DNA from: Calditrichia bacterium
GTDB lineage: Bacteria; Calditrichota; Calditrichia; RBG-13-44-9; J075
Assembly (NCBI GenBank): GCA_028284905.1
Contig: JANQQU010000073.1
Location: forward strand, 62,001 to 126,000
Direction of reading: 5' to 3'
DNA length: 64,000 nt
The position numbers were made by a program, and so were the translations under genes. Of the stretch, positions 51,000-59,404 are shown in pieces (within the stretch, counting starts at the first letter, position 1; every line of letters begins with the position of its first letter). The notes beneath the pieces were generated by a model. It saw only the letters and a list, made by a program, of their open reading frames with translations. It searched no databases and was not told the DNA's origin.

Positions 51000-52193
51000 A
51001 TGCAAAAAAAATTATCATACCTTACCGTTGCGGGATTATTGAGCGGCCTTGTGCTGCTTCTGCTGCTTTTGTTTGCCAATGATGGCCACAGCAGCGAACC
51101 GGAAAAAGTTCACTTTATCAAGCGTACGGGATTTATGGGCCTGGAGTGGTATCAAAAACAGGCTGCACTTTGGGAAGCAGAAATTGAGCGTAACCCGGCC
51201 AATGCCGACGCCTGGATGAATTTCTACATTGCCACCGAATACAGCTATTGGGGAAATGTGGGGGCCCAGCAGGAGAAAAAAAGCAAACTGGCAGCAATTC
51301 TCGATCGGGCGGAGACGCATATTAAAGATAGCTACGAGTACAACTTTCTTCGTTATCGGCAGGATAACAGTAACCAACGCGCTTTGGAAAAAGCCTATTC
51401 TCTCCAGCCAGACAATCCAGATACTTATTATGGTTTAATCATACAGCACGAAATTTCCCGGGATACTGCCAATCTGCGCCGCTTCAATCATAAACTTTAC
51501 AGCAGTGCGGATATCTCTCCGGGATTGCTCAATTACAATTACAACATGTTAATGTCGACTGCGGAGAACGCCATCCTCTTTACCAATGGCGATAATGACA
51601 CCTACCCGGCATGGATGCTCCAGCAGGTCAAAAATATCCGTCCGGACGTTACCGTGCTAAATATTTCCATGAGCCGTGGTTACGACGGATATTTGCAGCA
51701 GCGGCTTCGGGAGCGGGATGTCGACCTGGATTTATCAACATTACCGAAACGAAATGACCGCCGTTTTTTTCCCGCCCTTTGCGAGCAATTGGCAAAGGAT
51801 TATCCCACCCTGCCAATCTTTTTTGCAATTACCGTTCATCCTTCCGTGCTAAAACCTTTTTCCGATAGTCTGTTTAATGAGGGCCTGGCCTATCGTTATC
51901 AGGCGCGTAAATATGATAATGTTGCCGCGCTGCAAAAAAATTGGGAAGAGCGTTTTCGGCTGGATTATCTCAAGAATCAATGGTATAGTGAAAAGTATCT
52001 TTCAACCGGGATTATCGAAAAGCAATTAAATGGGAACTATATTGCTGCAATGATGATATTAATGTCATACTATCAACAACAAAAAATGCCCGGCAAAGCT
52101 GCCAGCATCGAAAATTTTGCCCGGGAAATTGCCCAAAGAAGTGGTAAGGAAGCAGACCTGGAAAGTTATTTAAAAAGGATTCAAATCAATTAA
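51000..52193 (+). CDS. Membrane-anchored TPR-like protein with DUF2723-like C-terminal region
   Basis: A 397-residue protein. The signal anchor is KLSYLTVAGLLSGLVLLLLLLFA. TPR-like helices follow (ERNPANADAWMNFYIATEYSY, ALEKAYSLQPDNPDTYYGLI), then AENAILFTNGDNDTYPAWMLQQVKNIRPDVTVLNISM, a segment otherwise found after the membrane part of DUF2723 proteins. A two-codon ORF (ATG CAG TGA, 50992-51000) sits between the ribosome site and the start, its TGA overlapping this ATG. The sigma gene starts one base after the stop. It probably acts in the periplasm and may feed the sigma/anti-sigma pair. Confidence 0.75.
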   Translation: MQKKLSYLTVAGLLSGLVLLLLLLFANDGHSSEPEKVHFIKRTGFMGLEWYQKQAALWEAEIERNPANADAWMNFYIATEYSYWGNVGAQQEKKSKLAAILDRAETHIKDSYEYNFLRYRQDNSNQRALEKAYSLQPDNPDTYYGLIIQHEISRDTANLRRFNHKLYSSADISPGLLNYNYNMLMSTAENAILFTNGDNDTYPAWMLQQVKNIRPDVTVLNISMSRGYDGYLQQRLRERDVDLDLSTLPKRNDRRFFPALCEQLAKDYPTLPIFFAITVHPSVLKPFSDSLFNEGLAYRYQARKYDNVAALQKNWEERFRLDYLKNQWYSEKYLSTGIIEKQLNGNYIAAMMILMSYYQQQKMPGKAASIENFAREIAQRSGKEADLESYLKRIQIN

Positions 52194-52194
52194 T

Positions 52195-52797
52195 ATGGCC
52201 TTCTTCAAACGAAATTATCAGGACTACAGCGACGAACAGTTAATGCAACGGGTCCAGAAAAATGATGCTGCTGCATTCGAAGTGCTCTATCATCGCTATA
52301 GCCAGCGAATGCTCAGTTATTTTTATCGCATGCTTGGCTTTAACCGGGAAAAATCCCAGGATTTTCTCCAGGATCTTTTTCTGAAGATTGTCGATAAACA
52401 TCATCTCTTCCGGGATGGTGCGACCTTTTCTACCTGGATTTTTACCATTGCCAGCAATATGTGTAAGAATGAATATCGCCGGATGAACGTTCGTAAGGTG
52501 ATGGACTACGAAACCGACCTCAACGATATTCTCCCTATTGAGAGTATGCGTCAACCCGGTATCGAAAAGTCAATCGATTATCACCAATTAACAGAACGTA
52601 TCGAAATCTTACTGGAAGATTGCGATGCAAATCAGCGAGCGACATTCATACTGCGCTTTCAGGAACAGCTCTCAATCAGGGAAATCAGCGAGATTCTCGG
52701 TTGTTCGGAAGGCACGACGAAGTCCCGTATTTTTTACGTCACCCGAAAATTATCAAAATCTTTAAGCGAATACAATCCGCAGAAATGGGAGCTATAG
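52195..52797 (+). CDS. ECF-type RNA polymerase sigma factor
   Basis: A 200-residue sigma factor. Region 2 is seen in AFEVLYHRYSQRMLSYFYRMLG and DLFLKIVDKHHLF, with -10 recognition near STWIFTIASNMCKNEYRR. Region 4 is the helix-turn-helix LSIREISEILGCSEGTTKSRIFYVTRKL. There is no region 1 or 3, as usual for ECF sigma. It starts one base after the TPR gene and two bases before the anti-sigma gene, so the three are translationally coupled. I see no promoter copy of its own recognition motif. Confidence 0.93.
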   Translation: MAFFKRNYQDYSDEQLMQRVQKNDAAAFEVLYHRYSQRMLSYFYRMLGFNREKSQDFLQDLFLKIVDKHHLFRDGATFSTWIFTIASNMCKNEYRRMNVRKVMDYETDLNDILPIESMRQPGIEKSIDYHQLTERIEILLEDCDANQRATFILRFQEQLSIREISEILGCSEGTTKSRIFYVTRKLSKSLSEYNPQKWEL

Positions 52798-52799
52798 AT

Positions 52800-53345
52800 A
52801 TGCTGCAGAAAAATATCACCCCGAAAACTTGTAATGATCTGGAAGATGTTATTGCCCGGAAAAAAAGGGGCTTTCTGAGCGCTGTTGACACAGCCTGGTT
52901 GGAAAACCATCTCGAGATTTGCGAAGAGTGTCAAAATTACGCTGTATTGCTGGAGAATTTACATGATGAGCTATCGCCGGCTGCACCTCCCACGCCTGAT
53001 CCGCAGATCCTCAAACATCTGACGCAACGGCTCGCTTCGGAGAAACATCAGAAGGCGCCTTTCGGTGAACGTATTATCGACAATATCGCCGCTCTGTTAA
53101 AATACCGGATGCCGGTTTATCGGGCCGCCTTTGGCCTGGGCATTTTACTGATGTTGCTGGTTTATAGTGGAAATGTTCAAAATGGCAGTAACAGCTTACC
53201 AGCACAATCCTCCGGACATGGTGCTTACTTCCTCGCCGACACCACCGAAATGCAGGATACCTTGTTTTTCGATGCCGGTGATGCCACCGGACGCAGCATG
53301 AAGGATGATAGTTTACTGTCCCGCTTTTTGCATTCGGTAATGTAA
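52800..53345 (+). CDS. Anti-sigma factor with ZAS-like motif
   Basis: A 181-residue membrane anti-sigma factor. The cytosolic N-terminus has a zinc-type H-x3-C-x2-C motif (HLEICEECQNYA). A membrane helix follows at about residues 105-125 (AAFGLGILLMLLVYSG), and the tail (TTEMQDTLFFDAGDATGRS) is periplasmic. The ATG at 52800 follows GGAG by eight bases and starts just after the sigma stop; a longer frame overlapping the sigma gene to 52620 is dismissed. It should hold the ECF sigma at the membrane until released by a periplasmic signal. Confidence 0.85.
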   Translation: MLQKNITPKTCNDLEDVIARKKRGFLSAVDTAWLENHLEICEECQNYAVLLENLHDELSPAAPPTPDPQILKHLTQRLASEKHQKAPFGERIIDNIAALLKYRMPVYRAAFGLGILLMLLVYSGNVQNGSNSLPAQSSGHGAYFLADTTEMQDTLFFDAGDATGRSMKDDSLLSRFLHSVM

Positions 53346-53373
53346 TTAGCAGAAAACAGCATAGAAAAGAATA

Positions 53374-53416
53374 CCCCTGAAAGCAGCTGAATCGCTTTCA
53401 GGGGTTCATTTTTTTT
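53374..53416 (+). terminator. Terminator of the sigma/anti-sigma operon
   Basis: CCCCTGAAAGC (53374-53384) pairs perfectly with GCTTTCAGGGG (53394-53404), a 9-base loop, then TTCA and eight T. Confidence 0.93.
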
Positions 53417-53438
53417 AGAATACCTGATCTAAGAATCG

Positions 53439-54002
53439 CTAATTGTTTGATTGACTCCACGGAGGCACTACGTCGTTGGAGCGAGCATAGGCAATTAATT
53501 GCCCCAAATGCTCGTTCATATGATCGCCAACGATCATAATTACTCTCCGCAGGGAAGCTTTCCCGTTAAACAATTCGATCTCATTGTTCAGGTCTTCGGC
53601 AGGTACTGCTTCGATGGCAGACCGGACGTGAGCGATCGATTTCTTCAGCATTTCCATCGCTGCTTCCTTGGTTTCAATGGTTTTCTCCAGTTCGCGAGGG
53701 TTGATCCCTTCCGGTAAATCTTTTCCCAGGGACATCGCCAGAAAGAAGTCTGCGCCGGCAATATGCATCAATGATTCCTTTACGGAACGAACGCCTTCAG
53801 CAGGGCGCCAATCGTATTTTTCAGCCGGAATTTCTTCGGCGAGACTGGTGACTTTTCCGGCTGCATCGTCAAACGCTTTCAGAAAATCCGCATGGAAGCC
53901 AGTTGCTTTTTCGCCGTCCTGGGCAAACGCGTTACTGCCGAGAAAAATCGCTAACACAGCGACAAAGAAAACCCGCAAAATTTTGTTACTAATAACGGAC
54001 AT
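53439..54002 (-). CDS. Exported DinB-like protein
   Basis: A 187-residue DinB superfamily protein with a signal peptide (ILRVFFVAVLAIFLGSNAFAQ, cut after FAQ or FAQD). The triad candidates are the His of LMHIAGADFF and GDHMNEHLGQLI. The pattern and length match the cytosolic DinB fold, so a metal site is likely. Export is unusual since known DinB-type thiol transferases use cytosolic bacillithiol or mycothiol. GGAGGATTGTA precedes ATG. It faces the anti-sigma gene tail to tail. Confidence 0.85.
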   Translation of the reverse strand: MSVISNKILRVFFVAVLAIFLGSNAFAQDGEKATGFHADFLKAFDDAAGKVTSLAEEIPAEKYDWRPAEGVRSVKESLMHIAGADFFLAMSLGKDLPEGINPRELEKTIETKEAAMEMLKKSIAHVRSAIEAVPAEDLNNEIELFNGKASLRRVIMIVGDHMNEHLGQLIAYARSNDVVPPWSQSNN

Positions 54003-54098
54003 TACAATCCTCCAAATATTAAACAGGGATAAATTAGCCTAGTGAATGAATATAGTTTCCATTCCATTTCAAAACAATACGAATCGCCCTTTGCCCTT

Positions 54099-55370
54099 TT
54101 AGCGAAAGCTAAAACCAACATGAATATTCCAGTTGTTATAGCGTTTTTTCTCTTCAACTGCGGTTACTGATGTTCCTCCCAAATAACTCACCCGAAAGTG
54201 ATAGCCAAAGTGTCTGCTCAATTGAGTTTTGGCAATAAAGTTCAACGAGAGGCCACCACGCTTAAATTCATAAGTGGTGCTAACGGTATCGTATTCTTCC
54301 CGACTTGCAGTAATTTTTATTGGGAATTCACCCGATAATTTCACCCCATTTCCCCAGTAGCCACCAGCGCCCAGAGCTAACTCATGATGAAGCACCTTCA
54401 ACACAGTTACGTTTAGATTTAGATCGACCGTTAGTGAATGAAATTTTTCTTCCAGTAAAAACAGGTGTGGAATGCGGGTGGCGCCGTAGCGAACAGTATC
54501 TGCCAATTCTACAACGGCATCAGTCGGCGAATAGGTTAAATTAGTATTAAGAAATACCGAGCGACTAAGATACCGCTCCAAACCAAACGTAATGCCATAA
54601 TCCCGAAACTCCCGAATAGATGTATGGGCAACATTGTAAGTGCTGCGCCCTAATTCGGTTTCCCGGACATCGTTAATGCTTCCCTTTCCTTTATCATCCA
54701 AGGATGCAAAGCTCAGATTAAATCCCCATTTATTATTCATCCCGAAATTAGGTGCCTGATAGCGACCACTATCACTATGCCAGCGGCGATGTTGAACATA
54801 TACGCCATGCAGCGATTGGAATATTCCGGCAGTAATCGCTGCCAGGGTATGATCATTTTTAAAACCATTGCTGCGGGCAAGTGCAAAAGGAATATATGTC
54901 GCTGCAAATGTAAGGTAATTTAGCCGCTTTACTCCGGCATGAGTAACCAAAGATGGCTGACCAACAACATGCTTCAGCGGCAATACTTCATAAGGGTTTA
55001 TTTCCTTATTCTTTAGAACAGAGCGGTCCAGCCGAAATTTTATTTTCAGAACTTTTACGCGGGAGTTCAAGGTCACTGTTTCATCAATCGGTAAACTGCC
55101 AAAAAGCCTTGCCCGGATGTGATAATCTTTTTCCTTTTCCCCATAATACTGGAGTTTGTAACGGGTTTTCGAATAGGGCACGATATTCTCTGGATTGGGC
55201 ACTTCTCCGTTTATCAATAAAGTGTCCGGAACGAAATTATAATTTAGATAAAGAAAAGGTCGGTTAAACTTTGAAGCTGGCTTTTTACTTTGCCCATGCA
55301 TTGGAGAAATCATCAGGTGCATCAATACACAGATAAATATAATAGAAAACATCCGCCGAACCTTATTCAT
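54099..55370 (-). CDS. Probable outer membrane beta-barrel protein
   Basis: A 423-residue protein. The signal peptide is MFSIIFICVLMHLMISPMHGQ. The N-terminal 150 residues form a soluble domain with DTLLINGEVPNPENI and FRLDRSVLKNKEINPYEVLPLK. The rest is strand-rich (NNKWGFNLSFASL, YGITFGLERYLSRSVFLNTNLTY, GGLSLNFIAKTQLSRHFGYHFRVSYLGG), ending in NIHVGFSFR, the type of C-terminus recognised by the Bam complex. The function is unknown. GGAGGCTCCG precedes ATG. Confidence 0.75.
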   Translation of the reverse strand: MNKVRRMFSIIFICVLMHLMISPMHGQSKKPASKFNRPFLYLNYNFVPDTLLINGEVPNPENIVPYSKTRYKLQYYGEKEKDYHIRARLFGSLPIDETVTLNSRVKVLKIKFRLDRSVLKNKEINPYEVLPLKHVVGQPSLVTHAGVKRLNYLTFAATYIPFALARSNGFKNDHTLAAITAGIFQSLHGVYVQHRRWHSDSGRYQAPNFGMNNKWGFNLSFASLDDKGKGSINDVRETELGRSTYNVAHTSIREFRDYGITFGLERYLSRSVFLNTNLTYSPTDAVVELADTVRYGATRIPHLFLLEEKFHSLTVDLNLNVTVLKVLHHELALGAGGYWGNGVKLSGEFPIKITASREEYDTVSTTYEFKRGGLSLNFIAKTQLSRHFGYHFRVSYLGGTSVTAVEEKKRYNNWNIHVGFSFR

Positions 55371-55522
55371 CGGAGCCTCCGCACTATGTTTAGTTTTGCT
55401 GTAGGAAGTTGTTTCAGAAGTTAGCAGGCACTAATGATTTAATCAATCAGAAAGAAATTTTCCGGGCCGAATTTGTTTGCTTCAAGATGGAATGCACACT
55501 ATAATTGAGGGAACTACTGGAT

Positions 55523-56980
55523 ATGGATATGGCAACCAAAACACCTCATGTATTGTGTATTAATCCCTGGATTTACGACTTTGCAGCGTACGATCATTTT
55601 AGTCGTCCATTGGGATTATTATATGTTGCTGCCTATCTGAAATCCCGCGGTGTTGAAGCCAGTTTAATTGACTGTATGGATAAGCACCACCCGGATCTTT
55701 TAAAACGCCAGGGCCGCAGCAAACCGAAGTTGACCCGCTACGGCATCGGGCAGTTTCACCGGGAAATTATCCCCAATCCGGAATGCCTTTCCTACATGCC
55801 CCGGCATTTTGCCCGCTATGGCTGGCCGGAAGATATCTTCATCTCAGAATTGAAAAACCGCCCGGCACCAGACGCAATTTTGGTAACCAGTGGTATGACC
55901 TATTGGTATCCTGGTCCGCGTCGTGTGATCGAGCTTTGCAGGGAGCACTTTCCCGGTGTACCGATCTTACTAGGAGGAATTTACGCCTCGTTGATGCCCG
56001 ACCATGCGCAACAACTGCTGGCGCCGGATCACCTTGTGACTGGCCCCGGAGAAATTGAAGCAGCGAATATTCTGGCGGATATTCTCAAGATGCCGCATCT
56101 GCGTGAGAATCACCCAACCAATATTGACGACTTCCCCTACCCTGCTTTCGAGCTTTATCGTCATGTCGATTACTACATTACCATGGCTTCACGCGGCTGC
56201 CCTTTTCGCTGTACTTTTTGCGCGACCTATAAAATTGATGAGAATTTTAATCAGCGCAAACCGGATGCGGTTATAGAAGAGATATTCAGTCAAACTCGCC
56301 GGTTCCGCGTCAAGGATGTCGCTTTTTACGATGATGCGCTCTTCATGCAGGCGAAGAAGCATATCAAGCCAATTCTCCGGGAAGTTGCCGCCCGCAAAAA
56401 GGATTTACGCTTCCATACACCCAACGGCCTCCATGCCCGCTATATCGATGAAGAACTGGCACAACTAATGTTTGACAGTGGATTTAAAACTATCCGGCTC
56501 AGTCTGGAATCGGTGGCGAAAGAGCGCATGCGGGATATTCACAATAAGATTACCCCGGGGGAAATGACCCGCGCGGTCAAAAATCTGATCAAGGCCGGTT
56601 ATCGCCCGCGCGATCTGGAAACTTACATCATTATGGGCTTACCGAATCAACCCCAGGAAGAAGTGCTGGAAACGATTCTCTATGCCAACAGCCTCGGTAT
56701 TCATGTTCGCCTGGCCTCTTTTTCGCCAATTCCCGGCACAAAGGATTACGAACGGGCGATCGAAAACGGCTACCTCCCGAAAGACCCCGACCCATTAATT
56801 ACGAACACCTCCGTAATCCCGCTTTTCCGCACGAGAGAAGCCTATGACGAATTTTACAATATCAGTCAATTCACCCGAATGCTCAATGAAGGCCTGAAAC
56901 TGGATGTAAAATTAATCCCAGAAAATGGTCTCCGGCAAACCCTCTTCAAAGCCTTCGACCGGGTCCGCACCTGGGAGTAA
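55523..56980 (+). CDS. B12-binding radical SAM protein
   Basis: A 485-residue class B-like radical SAM enzyme. The N-terminal cobalamin-binding domain is seen in RPLGLLYVAAYLKSRGVEASLIDC and PGVPILLGGIYASLMP. The [4Fe-4S] site is SRGCPFRCTFCA (CxxxCxxC). TIM barrel segments include DVAFYDDALF and LETYIIMGLPNQPQEEVLET. It likely methylates or rearranges a carbon centre; substrate unknown. The frame opens at TTG 55505; the ATG at 55523 is chosen, though 55529 is possible. It is monocistronic, with weak word repeats (CGTTG) at its end. Confidence 0.92.
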   Translation: MDMATKTPHVLCINPWIYDFAAYDHFSRPLGLLYVAAYLKSRGVEASLIDCMDKHHPDLLKRQGRSKPKLTRYGIGQFHREIIPNPECLSYMPRHFARYGWPEDIFISELKNRPAPDAILVTSGMTYWYPGPRRVIELCREHFPGVPILLGGIYASLMPDHAQQLLAPDHLVTGPGEIEAANILADILKMPHLRENHPTNIDDFPYPAFELYRHVDYYITMASRGCPFRCTFCATYKIDENFNQRKPDAVIEEIFSQTRRFRVKDVAFYDDALFMQAKKHIKPILREVAARKKDLRFHTPNGLHARYIDEELAQLMFDSGFKTIRLSLESVAKERMRDIHNKITPGEMTRAVKNLIKAGYRPRDLETYIIMGLPNQPQEEVLETILYANSLGIHVRLASFSPIPGTKDYERAIENGYLPKDPDPLITNTSVIPLFRTREAYDEFYNISQFTRMLNEGLKLDVKLIPENGLRQTLFKAFDRVRTWE

Positions 56981-57063
56981 GGATTTCGTTGCTCGTTGTC
57001 CGTTAATCGTTGCCGTATCTATGCCGAAGGCATTACACACTCCAGCAAGAGTAGGCCAAAGGC

Positions 57064-57915
57064 TCACTCGGCGGCAATAAAATTTTTGAGAAACACCCCA
57101 ACAGCCTCCCAAACAACCTGCCGCTGAAAAATATCATTATGACCGGCATTCGCCACCGGCAGCCAGGTTACCTCTCCGGCTAAATGATTTTTCACAACTT
57201 TGCCCTGCGAAAATGGAATAATCCCATCTCTCTCCCCATGAATCACCAATGCCGGACAAGTAATCTTTTCCGCGGCCTTACGGGAATCATACTGCTCCTT
57301 CAGCAACGAATTGACCATCCAACGTGGATAGTGAGCAGCAGCGACATCCGGCAGGGATGACCAGGGACTGATCACCAGGAGGCCATCTATATTTGCAGAA
57401 TTCTCCGCAGCATTTTGGAAGGCGACCCCTGCCCCCAGCGACCAACCTCCGATAATTTTCGGGGCATTGGGGAACGCCTCATTCGCCCAAACAAAAAGTT
57501 GGTCAGCAGCAGCCAATATGGATTCCTCCGAGGCGCTACCTTCACTTTTCCCATAACCGGGATAATCCAAGGCAAGAAAATGAACGCCGAGATCGGCAAA
57601 TGCTTCAAACATCCCCCCCATTTGCATTGACTTGAGGTTTTCGCCGTTACCATGATAAAAGAGCAACAGTGGCGTGCTGTCATTTGGGGCATGGTTCGAA
57701 CGCTTTAACCAGGCATACACTTTCGTATCATCGGCTAATGTTAATGGTACTTCTTCGATTTGCGGCGGCGGCGCTCCGACGTTGAAAAACGGCGCCGGAT
57801 AGATCATCTTACGAATCAGCCAGGGGAACATCATATATCCTATTAGCAATATTAGCGAAGCCCAAATTACCCGAAGCAACCAGGGATTCATCTTGTAGTT
57901 TCTATTTTCTCTCAT
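57064..57915 (-). CDS. Membrane-anchored alpha/beta hydrolase
   Basis: A 283-residue hydrolase. An N-terminal helix (LRVIWASLILLIGYMMFPWLI) anchors the catalytic domain. The nucleophile Ser is in GGWSLGAG, the acid in HGERDGIIP and the His in AGHNDIF; LLLFYHGNGENL gives the oxyanion-side strand. It resembles the ABHD13/BEM46-like group. It is third in a probable operon with the TPR membrane protein (24-base gap) and, further upstream, the TPR-AAA gene. The substrate is unknown, perhaps a lipid or peptide. Confidence 0.9.
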   Translation of the reverse strand: MRENRNYKMNPWLLRVIWASLILLIGYMMFPWLIRKMIYPAPFFNVGAPPPQIEEVPLTLADDTKVYAWLKRSNHAPNDSTPLLLFYHGNGENLKSMQMGGMFEAFADLGVHFLALDYPGYGKSEGSASEESILAAADQLFVWANEAFPNAPKIIGGWSLGAGVAFQNAAENSANIDGLLVISPWSSLPDVAAAHYPRWMVNSLLKEQYDSRKAAEKITCPALVIHGERDGIIPFSQGKVVKNHLAGEVTWLPVANAGHNDIFQRQVVWEAVGVFLKNFIAAE

Positions 57916-57938
57916 CTACAGCCTCAGTGAAATTCCGG

Positions 57939-59186
57939 TTAACCCCGGCCGATAAAGAAATTAGCAATCCAGGTATAAGCCACGACCCCGAGAATAAAGA
58001 GTCCGCCAAGCCCAACGCCCTGCCGGACACCGGTTAGTGCCAGGTAAGCAGCCAGTCCACCGACAACACATAATACGACATTATAGCCAATCAGGAAGCG
58101 GCGGCTACCAGACTTGTGAACTTTGAATATCCCGGAAACCGGCAGGATCATCGTGGCGCAACCGGCACCAATAAAGTAATAAGTACTGTTCCCGGTGGCA
58201 AAACCGGTCAGGAACATAATCAATGCGGCCAGGAGAAATCCCCCTATCCAGTTGGACGCGGTGATCTGCTCTTCGGATAAAGCCAGGCGGCCAAAAGCAT
58301 TGAGACGGAGCGACAGGTTAAATAATGGATCGGCAACCCAGGTAAGCAGCACAAACCCGAGATAGAGCCCGACAATTGGCCAAAACAAAGGTTCCAGCGA
58401 AGGGTTCGATTCGACCACACTCAGCAACACCCGGTATAATACGTATGCACCGATAATCACTGCCCATTGCATGCCTTCTTTTAAGCGGGACATGGCGAAG
58501 AGATATTTCAGGAAAATCCGGTAAATCGGATTCCGGGCTTTTAAAGCTTCAACAATTCCCTCCCGAGCCCAGTCCATTGTCGGATCCAGCCGTAAAGCTT
58601 CCTTAAAGTGATTCATAGCGGAGTTATGATCTCCTTGCTGAAGGAGCGTCCAGCCCTGATTCGCATGGGTAAGCGCGTTTTCCGGGTCTTTGTGTAAAGC
58701 GCTTTTAATGGTTATCCCGGCTTCTTCTTTCCGCCCCAACTGGGTTAAAGCCATCGCGCGCAGATTGGCACATTGTACATTTTCAGAATTAATGCGCAAT
58801 CCTTCTTCAGCAGCTTCTAATGACAACTGCCAGTCTTTATTCTGATAATGTATATTGCTCAACAAAGCAAAATAGCGTTCATCTTCCGGCTCAATCTCGA
58901 TCGCTTGCATGATCGCACTTTTTGATTCACGGATTTTGTCCTGCTCAAAGAGAATGATGCTCATGACGTAATAGCTGTAATCCCAATCCGGTGCAAGGGC
59001 AATCGTTTGCTTCGCAGAATCCAAAGCAAACTTTGGCTTCCCCATTTCTGAAAGCGTCAGTGCCAGCAAGGCATGGGCATAGGCATTTTCCGGATCTTCC
59101 GCGACAACCTGCTGCAGTTCTTCCGCCGCCTGGGGATATCGGGATTGCTCAAACAAGAGCTGGGCACGTTCCAGATTCGCTGACAT
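57939..59186 (-). CDS. TPR protein with C-terminal multi-pass membrane domain
   Basis: A 415-residue protein. About six TPR motifs fill residues 1-215 (YPQAAEELQQVVAEDPENAYAHAL and similar). Six predicted helices follow (AVIIGAYVLYRVLL, LFWPIVGLYLGFVLLTWVADPL, GGFLLAALIMFLTGFA and others), ending ILGVVAYTWIANFFIGRG. The TPR part is cytosolic. I know no named family. GGAGAAGCGCAAT precedes ATG. It lies between the hydrolase and the TPR-AAA ATPase, separated from the latter by 218 bases of short hairpins. Confidence 0.82.
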   Translation of the reverse strand: MSANLERAQLLFEQSRYPQAAEELQQVVAEDPENAYAHALLALTLSEMGKPKFALDSAKQTIALAPDWDYSYYVMSIILFEQDKIRESKSAIMQAIEIEPEDERYFALLSNIHYQNKDWQLSLEAAEEGLRINSENVQCANLRAMALTQLGRKEEAGITIKSALHKDPENALTHANQGWTLLQQGDHNSAMNHFKEALRLDPTMDWAREGIVEALKARNPIYRIFLKYLFAMSRLKEGMQWAVIIGAYVLYRVLLSVVESNPSLEPLFWPIVGLYLGFVLLTWVADPLFNLSLRLNAFGRLALSEEQITASNWIGGFLLAALIMFLTGFATGNSTYYFIGAGCATMILPVSGIFKVHKSGSRRFLIGYNVVLCVVGGLAAYLALTGVRQGVGLGGLFILGVVAYTWIANFFIGRG

Positions 59187-59265
59187 ATTGCGCTTCTCCT
59201 ATAAAGCTATAAAAATCTGCTGGCTGTTAATTTTCGGTGTGAGAAATAATTGCTATTAAGATATC

Positions 59266-59378
59266 GCCCCTACAGGGCTTTTCTGCCAACTCAAACAGCT
59301 ATTGCTTTCATCGTCCCATCGGGACGACATATTTACAGAACTAAAAATTTTTAGATTCATTTAAGCCCCATTCGGGGC
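59266..59378. repeat. Cluster of short GC-stem hairpins
   Basis: Three small stem-loops with the same design lie between the TPR-AAA and TPR-membrane genes: GCCC-CTACA-GGGC (59266-59278), CGTCCC-ATC-GGGACG (59312-59326) and GCCCC-ATTC-GGGGC (59365-59378). The palindrome CTAAAAATTTTTAG is at 59341-59354. They resemble REP-like interspersed hairpins common in FCB and other environmental genomes. No RAYT transposase is in the window. Confidence 0.7.
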
Positions 59379-59404
59379 GAAATGTATCCTGGTGATAAAG
59401 ATGA

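Noticed and set aside
52620-52799. Upstream extension of the anti-sigma gene
   Set aside because: It overlaps sigma region 4 out of frame; GGAG supports 52800.
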